64,000 nucleotides of DNA from Pelagomonas calceolata (GCA_918797485.1 CAKKNE010000001.1:1116001-1180000), one strand, 5' to 3'; positions 26,571 to 37,244 are shown, counted from the first letter of the stretch. Numbers and translations: made by a program. Notes: generated from the letters alone by a model not told the origin.

Positions 26571-28526
26571 ATGGCCGACGAAGACGCCGCCGACGCGCCG
26601 CCGCCGCCGCCCGAAACGGGGGGCCGCGGCCAGCAGGTCTCGAGCCTCGTGAGCGCGATGCAGTCCGGCGAGATTTCGAAAGCGGAGCTCTTCGCGAGCC
26701 TGAGCGAACTCAAGCGGACGCCGCGGTCGCCTAGAGCTGGCGCGGGTGACGTCCAGCGGTTGGTGGGTGCCATGCGCGCGGGAAAACTCACGAAGCGCGA
26801 GCTCATGGCCTCTTTAGCGCAAATGAAGGAGGCCCAGGAGCCCGTGGAGCCGCCACCGCCGCCCCAGCCCGACTCTCGCGATGAAAGTTTATCTGGAGAG
26901 CTCAGAGAAGCTGAGATGTGGGCGGAGCTGCGGCGGGACACGTCGTCCCAAAAACCCGAATCTATTTCTGTGGAGGAGGAAGTGACGTCGCCGGCCCTAT
27001 CTTCCGCACGACGCGTCCGCCAGCCCTCGCCGAAAAAGCCGCCGCCGCCGCGGCCGAAGGTGAAGCCAAATACGCGGCAGCCCTACATGGAAAGTACTCG
27101 CCAATTACGGCCTCGGGCTACTAGAGATGACGACTGCACCTTCCGGCCGCGCGTGAAGAAGCTGCCTAGGAAGCTGTATCCGGACGCCGATCGGTATTCG
27201 CGGCGGCGGGACGACAGAGACTTTCTCACGAGAACGCAGCGCTGGGCGTCGGAGCGGGACGAGCATGTGCGCCGGAAGAGTGAAAGGAACGCGGAAAGGG
27301 AGTTAGATGAATGCACCTTTCAACCTAGGATTTCCGCGAACAGTAGAAGGTCCGCGGCGGTCACAAGGTCCGGAGCCGCGACTCCAGCTAGGCTGTACGA
27401 CGAGGAGAAACAAAGGCAGCTCGAACGAGACACGAAGCGAGAAATGATACTGAGGAAGCGCGACGAGGACTTCGACCAGCGCCACCCGTTCCAGCCGTCG
27501 ATGGCGCGGCCTCGGCGTCCATCGAATAACTGACGTGGTCGCGTCGATGGCGTATGAGCCGCGACACGCCATCGACGCGAGCGCATCGATCCCGCGCAGG
27601 CCACGAACGCGGACGTCGCGCCGCGCTACCGCTCGGCCCGCAAGGCGAGGCACGACGAAGAGCTGCCGCCGCATTGTACCTTCCAGCCGAACGTGCGCGG
27701 TCCTAGCGACGGGATGCAAAATGCGTCCACTTACCTGTCCTGCGACGTCTTCGAGCGCCTGGCCGTGAACCTGCCGGCTCGGGATGCTCCACAAATTGAG
27801 GCCGAGCCCTCGGAACAGATCGTGCCCCAGACCAAGGCCGCGACGCCCAAACAAGTGGAAGCGTTCCTGGCTCGCCAGAAAGCATGCGACGCGAAACGGG
27901 AAAAGAAGGTTAGTAGGGTCGCCGACGAACTGAAGCCGTCGTTCCAGCCCTCGGTGAAGGGTCGCAAGTCGTCGGGTGGCGATGGCTTCATGGAACGACT
28001 CGCGGTTGCCGCGCGTCGACGGGAGCGACGAGAGTTGGAAGCTGCAGAGAGAGGCGCTAGAGGCGGTGATGAAGAAAATCTAGAATGCACGTTCACGCCC
28101 GAAATTTCCAAGAGGGCCAAGGCCGTCGAACGGCCTCGGCGGTCCTGCGCCGAACTTTCTGCGGGAGACGCTCTCCGGAAGGAGACCACTCGTAGATTGT
28201 TGATGCTCAGGAGAGAAAGAGAAGAACGGGCCAAGCACAACTTCCAGCCGAAATTTGCCACGTCGACGACAGTAGAATCAAAGCTTAAAATCACGAGCGA
28301 CCCGACGACCTACTTAGAACGCCTCAAGGAGGACGCTGATAGAAGAGAAGCCGCCCTGCAGGCGAAGCGCGATAACCGAGGAGACGACGAGGACGCCGAG
28401 CTCACCTTCCAGCCGAAGCTGACGAAGTGCCCGGCATACGTCACGCGGATCGCACGCGGGTTGGCGCTGACGGGGCGTTCCACAAAGAAGGTCGAGGCGC
28501 CGTCCAAGCCCGACTTCCGGTTTTGA
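26571..28526 (+). CDS. CTFxP-repeat cytoskeletal-like protein, 2 exons
   Basis: Exons 26571-27503 and 27600-28526 give 619 residues. Both exons carry the same short repeat: CTFRPRVKK, CTFQPRISA, HPFQPSMA, CTFQPNVRG, PSFQPSVKG, CTFTPEISK, HNFQPKFAT and LTFQPKLTK, spaced 40-60 residues and separated by charged helices (RWASERDEHVRRKSERNAERELD). This is a layout of many protist proteins, several linked to basal bodies or microtubules. The N-terminus has two copies of a short helix pair (SLVSAMQSGEISKAELFASL, RLVGAMRAGKLTKRELMASL). No enzymatic domain. The intron requires a GC donor at ATG|GCGCGG. Confidence 0.75.
27504..27599 (+). repeat. Introner-like intron (96 bp, GC-AG)
   Basis: Joins HPFQPSM to ATNADVAPRYRSARK in frame. 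GT donors give the wrong phase. It contains GTCGATGGCGTAT...ACACGCCATCGACGCGAG, the hairpin arms seen in other introns, and ends CGCGCAG. Confidence 0.65.
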
Positions 28527-28823
28527 GATGTATCTTGCTTTTTAAGTTTGGGTGCATATCTTCTTCATCCGCAGTCCCGCGTCACGTACCAATCCGCAGG
28601 TTCGCCTCGCGCCACTAACGCGGTGTTGCGAATGCAACTGCGCCTGCTCGGTGGCGTGGGACGGGGCGCGAATTCCCCGCGGGAGCCGTTAGGATCGAGT
28701 TGCTCTGCGGAGAGCACTCTCAAAAAAAGCTGGGCTGCCTCGCCGTACGCAACGCCGATGGGCAGCCAGCGAACGGCGTGAGTACCACGACGGGGCTGTT
28801 GCGCGCGGCGCAACCCCCTTGCG
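28527..28823. other. Short spacer, no feature seen
   Basis: 297 bp between two + strand genes; no dyad, repeat or ORF of note. Confidence 0.4.
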
Positions 28824-30073
28824 ATGGCACCCGGGTACTACTTCTACTGCTGCTGCTTTGTGGCAATAGCTGCGGCCGACCCTCGCGTAGGCGCGGAAGA
28901 GCGCGGCCTCGTGACGCGGCTCAACCGCCGGTATCGCGGAGGTCTCTGCTTCAAGGCTTTTATACGATGGCCTAAGCTAGGCCGCGAACGGGCCCGCGGC
29001 CGCGCGGAAATCGACTTTCACGCCATCGACGCGGCGTCTGCTCACTGGTTAATGTCACACAGGTCCGCGAGTGCGCGTTCGAAGAGCGGCTGACGCCGGC
29101 GTGCGCGGGCCGACTCTCCTGCTCGCTCGCGAGCCTGAATGTGCCGGCCACGTTCGACCTCGAGGGGTGGGGCGGGACGGTCGGCGTGGTCGTGCGCCCC
29201 GATGTCACGCGGAAATGCGTCCTCTGCTCCTGGGCCTGGGACGGCTGGACGGATTTAAGGGGATGCAACCGGTCGAGCGGCTGCGTACCTGGTTGTGTCG
29301 GCACGGTGCATCCGTCCCACGACGTCTACGCGGCGACGGAGTACGTCTGGGCGGGCTGGGGGCCCTACAAGCCGCGCGAGGGTCTACGGTTCATGATCGA
29401 GGAACAGCAACGGCAACGGTGGGCCTGGCCGTGGAATCAACATACGGGTCGCACGAAGTACAACGAGCTCGTCCTTTCGTCGGCGTGCTGGCTCCGCCAC
29501 CTTCCTTCCCTAGTCCTGGCCTTCTACGTCACGCACCGGGCCACACAATTTGATATAGATTTGGTCGTAGCGACGCGCGACGAGTTCCTCCGCAACTACA
29601 GCCTCCCGGCGGCGACCGCGCCCCTCGTGGCCTACGATGAGCGAGCACCAGCGGCGCCGTTTTCGCCATTTCGACGCCAGAACGCTTCCGTCGTGTCGCC
29701 GACCGCGTCGCGTGGTCCGAGTTCTCGCCCGTCGCCGCCCACTCAGCACGAGTTGGACTGGCTGGAGGCCATCACGGAGGCCAGGGCGCAGAATAATGAC
29801 GATGCGTGGTGGTGGGCGGACGAGGAGGCCGCGCGCCACGGCAGCGACGACTACTTCGACGACGAAGACGACGACTACTACGTAGATGACCAGGCCGACG
29901 AAGCGGCGTGGATGAAGCGGGTGGAGGAGGAGCGGATCGTGAAGGAGCTTCGCGCCTTCGAGGTGGAGGAAGGCGACGACGACGGGGACATCGCTCGCCT
30001 CGAGGCGGAATTGCGGATGCGCCGCGACGAGATCGCGCGCGACCCCCAACTCGCGGCGATGTATCTAGACTAA
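28824..30073 (+). CDS. Secreted Cys/Trp-rich protein with acidic tail, 2 exons, unknown
   Basis: Proposed exons 28824-29003 and 29063-30073 (about 396 residues); the acceptor is clear, the GC donor inferred. The N-terminus MAPGYYFYCCCFVAIAAADP is a signal peptide. The middle is rich in Cys and Trp (VRECAFEERLTPACAGRLSC, KCVLCSWAWDGWTDLRGCN, AGWGPYKPREGLRFMIEE), suggesting a disulphide-bonded secreted domain. The C-terminus is very acidic with coiled coil (DDYFDDEDDDYYVDDQADE, IARLEAELRMRRDEIARD). No known family. Only 4 bp separate its stop from that of the convergent GT32 gene. Confidence 0.6.
29004..29062 (+). repeat. Introner-like intron (59 bp), donor tentative
   Basis: Contains TTTCACGCCATCGACGCGGC and ends CTCACTGGTTAATGTCACACAG, a 3' end shared with introns at 18853, 34832 and 41130. 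GCG at 29004 is the best-phased donor. Confidence 0.55.
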
Positions 30074-30077
30074 GAGT

Positions 30078-31862
30078 TCAAGTTCTATCCCCGGGGAAGC
30101 CCCAGTCTTTCGGGTGCACGGGCGTCCGGGGGGCTAGAACGTGGTTCGTCCGCGCGGCCGCCGCTGCTTCGAGGCCTTGGACCGGGTCGTAGTAGGGGTA
30201 GCGCCGGTTCTTGTATTCGATCAGCTTCACCCCGTTAACCGTCGCGTACTTTTCATACCGGCCGCTGATCATGTAGCACGAGAGAGTATCTCCCGTCCGC
30301 GTGTTCGGCGCTCGTAGTGAGACCGCGGGGACCCATGCGCCCTCGACGCTGCGCCATTCTATGAGCTCCGCGGGAACGCCAAAATACCGCTTGACTTCGG
30401 CCCACAGATAATCAATGTTGTAGTGGAAATGATGGGGCATGCCGCGGACGCCGCCCCACCGCGAGGGGCCAGCTTCGATCATGAACTCGATGACCGCCTT
30501 GAGCATCGGGTTGCCGGGCGCCTGCGTGAAACGTCGATGATAACGCCGTCACCGCGACATTAGTTCGAGGACGCTGCGTCGAACCCTCGCGTAGAGCAGC
30601 CCGTTCCACACATTCCGGCCCACCGGGTCGTACACAAAGATGCAGTCGTGCTCGAAGGCCTCCGTCGATAGCGGCCGGAGGAGCAGCGCATCAGCGTCTA
30701 AATAAAGACCGCCCTCTTCGTAGAGGCGGCAGTACCGCCACAAGTCCACCTTCCACGCCACGAACTTGAGCGAATCGAACAGTGGTAATAGTCGTGGATC
30801 TGAGTGTTCCACAAAGTATCTGCGGAGATCCTCGCCGTCGTAAATAAACGAGTAGCGGACCGGGATCGGGATGTTCGCCAAGTTCTGCGCCACAATGTCC
30901 GCCGGCACGGGCCGGCGAAACACCTGATACAACGTCACGCGCGGCACTGGCGGGAACCGGAGCCGCCGGAGCTGGCGCTCGCTGGCCAGGACGTCGTCCT
31001 CGCGCTCAGGGGCGCGCAGCTTACACCTCCACTCCTCTTCGTGGAGCGAGCAGGCGACGCATTGGGCCGGGGCGTTCTGCAGGACAATGTCGCCCGGCCG
31101 GAACGCGTCGAGGTAGCGCTGGGCCCCCTCCCGCGTGAAGAGCCCGGTGGACATGTCCGTGTAGGCGACGAGGGGCCCGCGCGGGGACGGGCCGTAGTAC
31201 ACCTCGAAGCACCACTCCTCGGCCGGTGCCGGGGGCCAGCCCCGCGCGAGCGGCGGCGGCACCGCGAGGGTGCGCGGACCGCAGTTCTGGGGAAGGCAGC
31301 CCGCCGATATGTGGTCGAAGCCGCGCAGGTGCTCGCCGAACGCGGCGTGGAGCAGCGGGTACACTTCGGCCAGCACGTCGTCTTCGTCTTCATCGGGAAC
31401 GAGCACCAGGACGTAGCCCTCGTCCCGCCCGCTGGCGATCGCCTCCAGAGCGGCGCGGTACGCGACGCCGGCGGCGAGGTACGCGAAGCTGCGCCGCGGC
31501 ACGCCCGGCAACTCCTGGTCGAGGAGCGCCTCGATGGAGGTCTGGCAGGCGCCGCGCATGTCGTCGCCGCAGCCCGCGACGTAGGTGTAGACTGTGTAGA
31601 CGGCCGCGAGGGGCAGCGCGCGCGGCCGTACGGCGGCGAGGGGCGCGCGCGGCCGTTGTTTCATGACGACCTTTGGTGACTGCGCCCAGAGCAGCCGCGC
31701 GAGACCGGCGGCGGCCGCGAGCGCACATAAGAGAGCCAAGACCTTGCGCCGCGTCTGTTTTTTTTTGGTGACTGCTACCCCGAGTAGTTCGATGGGGCGC
31801 CGATGGGGCTGCCGATTGAGGTGCCGCGCGGATTGCCGATGGGAAGCGCCTTCGTCGTGCAT
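30078..31862 (-). CDS. GT32 (OCH1-like) glycosyltransferase, type II membrane, 2 exons
   Basis: Exons (5' to 3') 31862-30591 and 30521-30078, 571 residues. A cytosolic basic tail (VTKKKQTRRK) precedes the signal anchor VLALLCALAAAAGLARLLWA. The lumenal stem has an unusual Cys-containing domain (YVAGCGDDMRGACQTSIEALLD...HEEEWRC). The catalytic GT32 core begins VPRVTLYQVFRRPVPADIV and contains VAWKVDLWRYCRL then YEEGGLYLDADALLLRPL with the DxD. Splicing gives WNGLLYAPGNPMLKAVIEFM, the conserved NGf.yAppgHP step, and GGVRGMPHHFHYN follows. It transfers a sugar (mannose in yeast OCH1) in the Golgi. Upstream extension past 31862 has no ATG. Confidence 0.82.
30522..30590 (-). repeat. Introner-like intron (69 bp, GC-AG)
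   Basis: GCG occurs at both junctions (TAC|GCGAGG and CACGCAG|GCGCCC), and only the GC donor restores the GT32 motif NGLLYAPGNP. It contains a TGA in frame, so it cannot be exonic. Confidence 0.75.
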
Positions 31863-32036
31863 CCTCGATATGCTCCGTGATGCGCTTGTCAATTGGCTTC
31901 GATTCGCAGTTTGGGTGCTTCTAGGGTCGCGATGACAAGCTCTAGAGCCACGAGCGCAGCGCACCCTTGCCGTACTACCGCTCAAGCCCTCGACGGGGCT
32001 GCCCCAGGACGCGTGCGAGCCATCAAGTTGTTGTGG

Positions 32037-32057
32037 CTAGTATCTCACACCGCTAGC
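32037..32057. promoter_or_regulatory. CTAG dyad element, site H
   Basis: CTAGTATCTCAC + ACCGCTAGC, 21 bp. It lies 175 and 320 bp from two divergent starts. Confidence 0.45.
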
Positions 32058-32228
32058 TAATCACAGCTTCGCGTCTGCATCTGCTCTGCGCCTGCTGCAA
32101 ACAGGACACCTTAGAACGCAGTCGACGCGCCAATTTGTGCTGCACCGCCGCACCGTCGCCGCGCCGAGTTCTCTCGCCAATTGGTGGAGCACACAGCAAG
32201 TGCCAGCATCGCCCGCTGCACACTCGTT

Positions 32229-32362
32229 GATTACGCACGCATCGCTGCGAATCGCGCGTCAAGATACACCTGTGTGCAACTGCATTGATTACGCGCGCAT
32301 CGCTGGTTCACCGCACTACACCTGTGCAACTGCATTGATCACGCGCGCGTCGCTGGCAACGG
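32229..32362 (+). repeat. Leader tandem repeat, about 2.5 units
   Basis: Units start TTGATTACGC(A/G)CGCATCGCTG and end ACACCTGTG(TG)CAACTGCA, with a final partial unit TTGATCACGCGCGCGTCGCT. They lie immediately upstream of a small membrane protein start. Confidence 0.7.
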
Positions 32363-32376
32363 AACCACATAGTAAG

Positions 32377-32682
32377 ATGGTGCACCAGGACGTCATCTCC
32401 GCGCTCGGCGCGGACCAGATGCAAAAGGTCTGCGACTTTTCAGACAAAGAAAAGGAGGCAGCACAAAAAGAGATCGACGAGGACAAGCGCAAGCGCCTCG
32501 AGATGCAGGCCGACATGGGGAAATTTCTCCTGTTGTTGGGTTTTGGGATGTTGTACTACTTCTGGGTGTCCTATGACGCCGTGCCGCCAATCATCGACAG
32601 GGCGGCGCAGCTGCTGGGGTTTGCTCGGTTCGCGCGCGTCGGCGACCTGAAGGCCATGTTCTCCGGGGGTCAAGATTTGTAA
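32377..32682 (+). CDS. Small single-pass membrane protein, unknown
   Basis: 101 residues. A charged helix (FSDKEKEAAQKEIDEDKRKR) is followed by one membrane segment (FLLLLGFGMLYYFWVSYDAV) and a short tail (LLGFARFARVGDLKAMF). No family recognised; size and layout would suit an organelle or ER complex subunit. ATG chosen because the upstream in-frame sequence is a tandem DNA repeat. Its stop is 4 bp from that of convergent NDUFB9. Confidence 0.6.
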   Translation: MVHQDVISALGADQMQKVCDFSDKEKEAAQKEIDEDKRKRLEMQADMGKFLLLLGFGMLYYFWVSYDAVPPIIDRAAQLLGFARFARVGDLKAMFSGGQDL

Positions 32683-32686
32683 GTTA

Positions 32687-33184
32687 TTAGTACATCTGCT
32701 TCGAGTGCTGGTCCACGAGGACCTGGCCGCCCGCCGACTTCTCGCCGTCGACGACCCGCGTCAGGTCGGGGTTGCGGAACGTCTCGCTCTCGCCCTCCGG
32801 GACGTGGCCGTCGCGGCAGACGTGCAAAGGCAAGGGCGCGTTGCGCATGTATAAGGAACCGCCCGGCAGGTATGCCACAATGTAGCGGTCGGGGTGCGAC
32901 TCCTGGAAGAGTTTTTCTTCACCCCTTTCAAGTAAATTTCGAGCCTCGACCGACGTCGCCGCCAGTTGGGCATGCTTGTCGAACTCCGCCCGCATCTTGT
33001 CCGCCTCCGCAATAAAGACCTGCCGGTCGACGGCCCAGCTGTTCTGGGTCTTCAGGGCGTTGCGGTAGAGGCGGCAGACGCGCTGCGCGTGCGTCAGCTT
33101 CGGGGCCGCTTGCCGGTACTGGGCCGCGGCGGCGCGGAAGGAGGCGTCCATGCCCTGGCCTACTTTTCCTGGCCATGCCGCCAT
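32687..33184 (-). CDS. NDUFB9: Complex I subunit NDUFB9 (B22, LYR family)
   Basis: 165 residues. The LYR motif is in LTHAQRVCRLYRNALKTQNSW, followed by FIAEADKMRAEFDKHAQ and LLERGEEKLFQESHPDRYIV then PGGSLYMRN, the 'HPdPY..P..PGGs.yqRN' ending of NDUFB9. It is an accessory subunit of mitochondrial NADH:ubiquinone oxidoreductase, held by acyl-carrier protein through the LYR helix. Length is close to plant and animal homologs. No presequence, as usual for the family. Confidence 0.92.
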   Translation of the reverse strand: MAAWPGKVGQGMDASFRAAAAQYRQAAPKLTHAQRVCRLYRNALKTQNSWAVDRQVFIAEADKMRAEFDKHAQLAATSVEARNLLERGEEKLFQESHPDRYIVAYLPGGSLYMRNAPLPLHVCRDGHVPEGESETFRNPDLTRVVDGEKSAGGQVLVDQHSKQMY

Positions 33185-33400
33185 CCTGTCCGTCGGCGCG
33201 GCGCGTCCCTACGTCGGCGCGCGCGTCCGATGCGGCTGCTGAGCCTCAAGTGCCAAACACCGGTGGCGCGGCGGCGCGGCGACGGCGCAAGCGGGTGCGC
33301 TGCTCGGCGGCTGCTGGGAGCGAGCTCTGAACGCGTTCTTTGGCCCGCGGCAGTCCTCCGCTGCGCTGAAAAAGGCGTTTTTGGCTAGCTTGCTCGATTG

Positions 33401-33423
33401 CTAGTGTCTTACAGCCCGCTAGC
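33401..33423. promoter_or_regulatory. CTAG dyad element, site I
   Basis: One mismatch to consensus. It lies 217 bp from the NDUFB9 start and 160 bp from the pseudouridine synthase start. Confidence 0.55.
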
Positions 33424-33582
33424 GCGCGGCTGCCTAATCGACGCAAACCGGCTTCAACGCGGCCGCTACGCTGTCATTCGTGGCAAGACTCGCACCAGAG
33501 CTTGCCGTGATCACTGCCGGCTCGGTGCAGCGGCGCCAGAGCTGTCAGACGCGTTGGCGCCACCGCTGCACGCTGCACATTG

Positions 33583-34446
33583 ATGCGCCTACTCATGGCA
33601 GCCTGCGTCCACGCGCTCACCCCGCCAACGACGCCGACGACACCCGTCGTCCTCGAGCCGCCGCCGCCGCTGGAAATACTCTACGAAGGAGACACGTTCG
33701 CCATCGTCGCGAAGCCGGGCGGCGTCCCGTCCCACGCCTCCGAGTACATCGGCAAGGACTACGTCGTGCCTCTCCTGCAACGGGCCCGCGACGCGCTCGG
33801 CCGGCGCGTGAATTTGGTGCACCGCCTGGATCGGGGCGCGAGCGGGTGTGTTATTTGCGCCTACGCGGATCTGGACGATGCGGCGGAGGTGACGACCGCG
33901 TTGGGAGAAGCCCTGGCGGCGGGCCAGAAGACGTATGTGGCGCTCGTGAGGGGCGAGGGCTTCCTGCGGGAGGACCTCCTGGAAAAAGCGGGCGCGGACG
34001 TACCATCGGGCGACCTCAAGCGGGAGGGCTGGTTCGTCGTCGACCGGCCCATCAAGGACGACAGAGGACGGGAGAACAACGCGACGACTACTTTTAAATT
34101 TGTGGCGTCCACTGGCAGTGAAGACGCGGCGCGCGCGTCGCTCGTAGCGGCGCGCCCCGCGACGGGCCGCTGGCACCAGATCCGCCGCCATTTGAACGGC
34201 CTCTCGCACCCGATCCTCGGCGATAGCTCGCACGGGAACTCGCGGACGAACCGCGAGTGGAGGAAGGAACGGGACCTCCCCGGCGCGCGCCTCTGCCTGC
34301 ACCTGTGCCGCATCTCGCTGCCCGCGACGGCACGGACGCCAGCGATCGACTGCGCGTGCCCGCTCCCCGAGGACCTCCGCCGCGTCCTCGGCCACATGGG
34401 GAACGTGGGCGACGCGTCCGAGGAATTTCTAAATGAAATGTTGTAA
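33583..34446 (+). CDS. RluA/TruC-like RNA pseudouridine synthase
   Basis: 287 residues from MRLLMAACVHALTPP, a short hydrophobic start that may be part of an organelle signal. The catalytic core is LEILYEGDTFAIVAKPGGVPSHAS, VNLVHRLDRGASGCV (catalytic Asp in HRLDR), and RPATGRWHQIRRHLNGLSHP then GDSSHGNSRTNREWR, which is the TruC form of the motif. TruC makes pseudouridine 65 in bacterial tRNA; the algal target is unknown and may be organellar. The last base of the stop (34446) abuts the first base of the convergent gene's stop (34447), so 3' UTRs must overlap. Confidence 0.88.
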   Translation: MRLLMAACVHALTPPTTPTTPVVLEPPPPLEILYEGDTFAIVAKPGGVPSHASEYIGKDYVVPLLQRARDALGRRVNLVHRLDRGASGCVICAYADLDDAAEVTTALGEALAAGQKTYVALVRGEGFLREDLLEKAGADVPSGDLKREGWFVVDRPIKDDRGRENNATTTFKFVASTGSEDAARASLVAARPATGRWHQIRRHLNGLSHPILGDSSHGNSRTNREWRKERDLPGARLCLHLCRISLPATARTPAIDCACPLPEDLRRVLGHMGNVGDASEEFLNEML

Positions 34447-35885
34447 CTAGGGATTTATGTTCGAGAGCCGAGCGATCCCCTTGCCGTCGATGACGCCCCG
34501 CGCGTCGGCGAGCGTCTGCTCGAACTTGAGCGTCAGCGCGTGGTCCTCGCCCTGCGTGCGGCGCGCGCGCTCCGCGGCCTTCTTGAAATACGGGATGGCG
34601 TGTTCCATCTCCTCGGGCGTCCGCGCGTCGTTGAAGATGGCCACCGCGTAGATCCAGTTGAGCTGCAAGGTCGTCGCGCAGCCGATGTCCGTCCGCTCGG
34701 CCAACCTTAAAACCTCCTTCAGGAAGAGGACGGACATCGTGAACTGCGACATCTTGATCATCGACTTCGAGAGCTCGAGCACGTCCTCGCAGCACTGCTG
34801 GTCCGAGAGCTTCAACTGGTTGCAGCAGCACCTGCGTGGACATCAACCAATGAGCTAGGTTTGCGTGGACCTTCGTGAGCCTCCACGCCATCGAGCCGCC
34901 GCGGTCGCGGGAACAACGTCGCGTCGATGACATTGAACCTCCACGCCATCGAGCAGACGCAGGCAGAGGAACAACGTCGCGTCGCTGGCGTGGGGCGCCC
35001 GAAATTCGATTTCCACTCAGAGCAGTACGCGATATTATTCAAAATTTGGAGTTGCTGCTGGCACGTCTCCAATTCGTAGCCCCGCTGACTGACGTTGCCT
35101 AAGACGCGTCTTCTATACATCCCCAGCCTCGCTCGAAACACCCGATTCGCCTCCTCGTACCGCTCCGCGCCGTACAAGCCGCGAGCCAGAAAGCCCGTCG
35201 CGTTGAAGCGCAGCTGCCAGTCCGCTTCGTCCGTCCGCCGGCAGTACGTCCGCCAGCAGGCCCAGCCCAACGCGTTGGACAACTGACCAACATATTCGGC
35301 GCCACAGAGCGGACACGCGTTCCAGCGCGCCCAGGACTGCTCGGAATGCGGCACGCGCGGGCCCCTTTTATTGACCGCATCTTCCACACTCTTCGCGGCC
35401 TTCTTCTCCAAACATGCAATATGAGCGAAGCCGTTCTTGCCCGAGCACGCGCACATGCGCACCAACTTGCCTCCTTTCCGGCAGACGTGGCACGTGAGAC
35501 CCGTGTGGCCGTCGATTTTGAGTTGCGTCCGGATGGCCGCCGACGTGTCGTCCACGGGCGTCTCGCCGACGACGTACTTCAGATTCTTGTTCTTCGCGGC
35601 TTTCGGGCCGTTGTCCTTTACATTAGTATTGCAACAATCTTCTGCGGTCTTGACGGCTTGCGCATATTTCTGGTTCGCGTAGTGCTGCTCGGCGCCGCCC
35701 GCCTTCTTGATGGTCTTGCAGAACTTCTCGTGGGGCCCCGTCGACCAGGGGTGCGTCGGTTGCTGCTTCCAGTGCTCCCGCTGGCACGCCTCGCCGCAGT
35801 AGCGCGTGTGGCAGCGGCCGCACCTGGGAGCGGTGTGGGGGATGTCCACGAGGCAGGTGGCGCATCTTGTTAATATCCCGGCCAT
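34447..35885 (-). CDS. MYND zinc finger, RING-CH-like and TPR protein, 2 exons
   Basis: Exons (5' to 3') 35885-35029 and 34831-34447, 413 residues. The MYND finger is at 6-50 (CATCLVDIPHTAPRCGRCHTRYCGEACQREHW...C). A RING-CH-like C4HC3 finger follows at about 125-190 (CHVCRKGGKLVRMCACSG, FAHIACLEKKA, WNACPLCGAEYVG). Then come TPR-type helices to the end (AERYEEANRVFRARL, LNNIACCCNQLKLSDQ after splicing, ALTLKFEQTLADAR). RING-CH proteins are often E3 ubiquitin ligases, and MYND fingers bind PxLxP peptides, so a scaffold or ligase role is plausible. Related TPR sequence occurs as a fragment at 52020. Confidence 0.78.
34832..35028 (-). repeat. Introner-like intron (197 bp, GT-AG) with hairpins
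   Basis: Joins LNNIA to CCCNQLKLSDQ in frame. Two units contain CACGCCATCGAG with partner GTCGATGAC or GTCGCTGGCGTG. It ends CTCATTGGTTGATGTCCACGCAG read as two parts (CTCATTGGTTGATG, TCCACGCAG), matching other introns. Confidence 0.72.
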
Positions 35886-36281
35886 CTCAGGGTGTTGTTC
35901 GGCCGCGCGGCGACCGGATCGGCCCGGGTGAGATTGGAGGGTAGGAGTCCCGCGGCGGCGGCGCGGGGCTGCCCGGCGGTCTGGCCTTAGCGTTGGGAGT
36001 GAGAGGACGTCCGCGAGGCTGCTGTGTCTCCGGCCGCGCGCACAGGTGGGCGCCCGGGCTCCCAGATCGAGCTCTGGCTCTACACCCCGCACCCTGCCAT
36101 CCCTGCCCGGGCGCCGTATCGGTGGTCTCCGCGCTTTGACGGCCTCGCATCGCTCTGCAGGAGTCTCAGTAGTAACGCCTCGGCCGGCTGCAGCGGCTTG
36201 CGCCAGGTCTGACGGCTGGCATTTTGTGGGCAGCCCCCCCCAGCCCCAAGCCGCGGCCGCGCGTCGGGCACGCGTCGAGTG
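35886..36281. other. Divergent spacer, no feature seen
   Basis: 396 bp between the MYND gene and the kinase gene. No CTAG dyad found. Confidence 0.4.
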
Positions 36282-37214
36282 ATGCCCTTCGGCTTCGACT
36301 GGTGCCGCCGGGGCACCGTCAGAGCCGCGAGAACCGCCGCCGTCGACGACGACGAGGGCTGGCTGGACGCGCGCTGCGTCGATATTCTCAAGCGGTCCCC
36401 GGGCAGTTGTGTAGCCTGCGTCCTCCATAAGGAGCGCTACGCCCTCGCGAAGGTCTGGGACCGCCGACGCATGGATTCATTAAAGATCGCGTCCCTAGAA
36501 AATGAAGTAAAGGCGCTCCGCGACGCACAAATCCAGCGCGGCTTCGTGGCGCTCGCGTCATCTCCAGATACCGTGGCGCTCGTCACGGAGTATTATCCTG
36601 GAGGCGACTTGGATCGGAGGCGGAAGCGCCGCGGCGGCGTTTTAACGGAGGCCGAGGTATCCTTCTACGCGTATGATGCGTGGGCAGCCCTAAAGGCCAT
36701 CGGCTCCTTAGGGTGGGCCCACCGCGACGTCAAGCCCGAGAACTTGTGTATCGACGCGCGCGGGAATTTGAGATTAGTCGACTTCGGCCTTTCCAAGTTT
36801 TGTGAAGGCGGCCGGTGCCGCACGGCGTGCGGCACCGTGGCCTTCGCGGCGCCGGAGGTCTGCGACGTCGCGCTCGGCATTGAGATAGACTACGACGGCC
36901 ACGCGGCGGACCTGTGGTCCCTCGGCTGCGTCCTGCTTGAATTAAAGACGGGGCGCCTCGCCTGGGACGCGGGCCGGCGCGTCGCGCCCGGGAAGGACGC
37001 GCTCGAGGCGCTCGAGGCCGTGCGCGCCGCGCAGCGGGCGCTCGCGCCGCTGCCGAACGAGTTGTTAATAGCGGACCCCGGCCGGAGGCGGGCGGTCACG
37101 CTGTCGTGCGATTCGGAACCGCCCTTCGTGCCGCGGCCGCGCGCGGACGCGCCGGCGGCGGTGGTGCGCGGGGTGCGCGTGGGGGAGTTGTGTTCGCGCG
37201 AGGAGGATTCTTGA
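36282..37214 (+). CDS. AGC-type serine/threonine protein kinase
   Basis: 310 residues. Kinase motifs in order: ALAKVWDRRRM (VAIK-type Lys), ENEVKAL (alpha-C Glu), VALVTEYYPGGDL (hinge), WAHRDVKPENLCID (catalytic loop), LVDFGLSKF (DFG), CGTVAFAAPEV (P+1) and DLWSLGCVLLELKTG. The weak Gly loop (LKRSPGSCVACVLH) and CGT-x-x-xAAPE suit a PKA/PKG-like AGC kinase. The domain is short at the C-terminus and no hydrophobic motif is seen. All catalytic residues are present, so it is likely active. Substrate unknown. Confidence 0.85.
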   Translation: MPFGFDWCRRGTVRAARTAAVDDDEGWLDARCVDILKRSPGSCVACVLHKERYALAKVWDRRRMDSLKIASLENEVKALRDAQIQRGFVALASSPDTVALVTEYYPGGDLDRRRKRRGGVLTEAEVSFYAYDAWAALKAIGSLGWAHRDVKPENLCIDARGNLRLVDFGLSKFCEGGRCRTACGTVAFAAPEVCDVALGIEIDYDGHAADLWSLGCVLLELKTGRLAWDAGRRVAPGKDALEALEAVRAAQRALAPLPNELLIADPGRRRAVTLSCDSEPPFVPRPRADAPAAVVRGVRVGELCSREEDS

Positions 37215-37244
37215 TGTATGTGTAACTGTGTTATTCTCTATATC

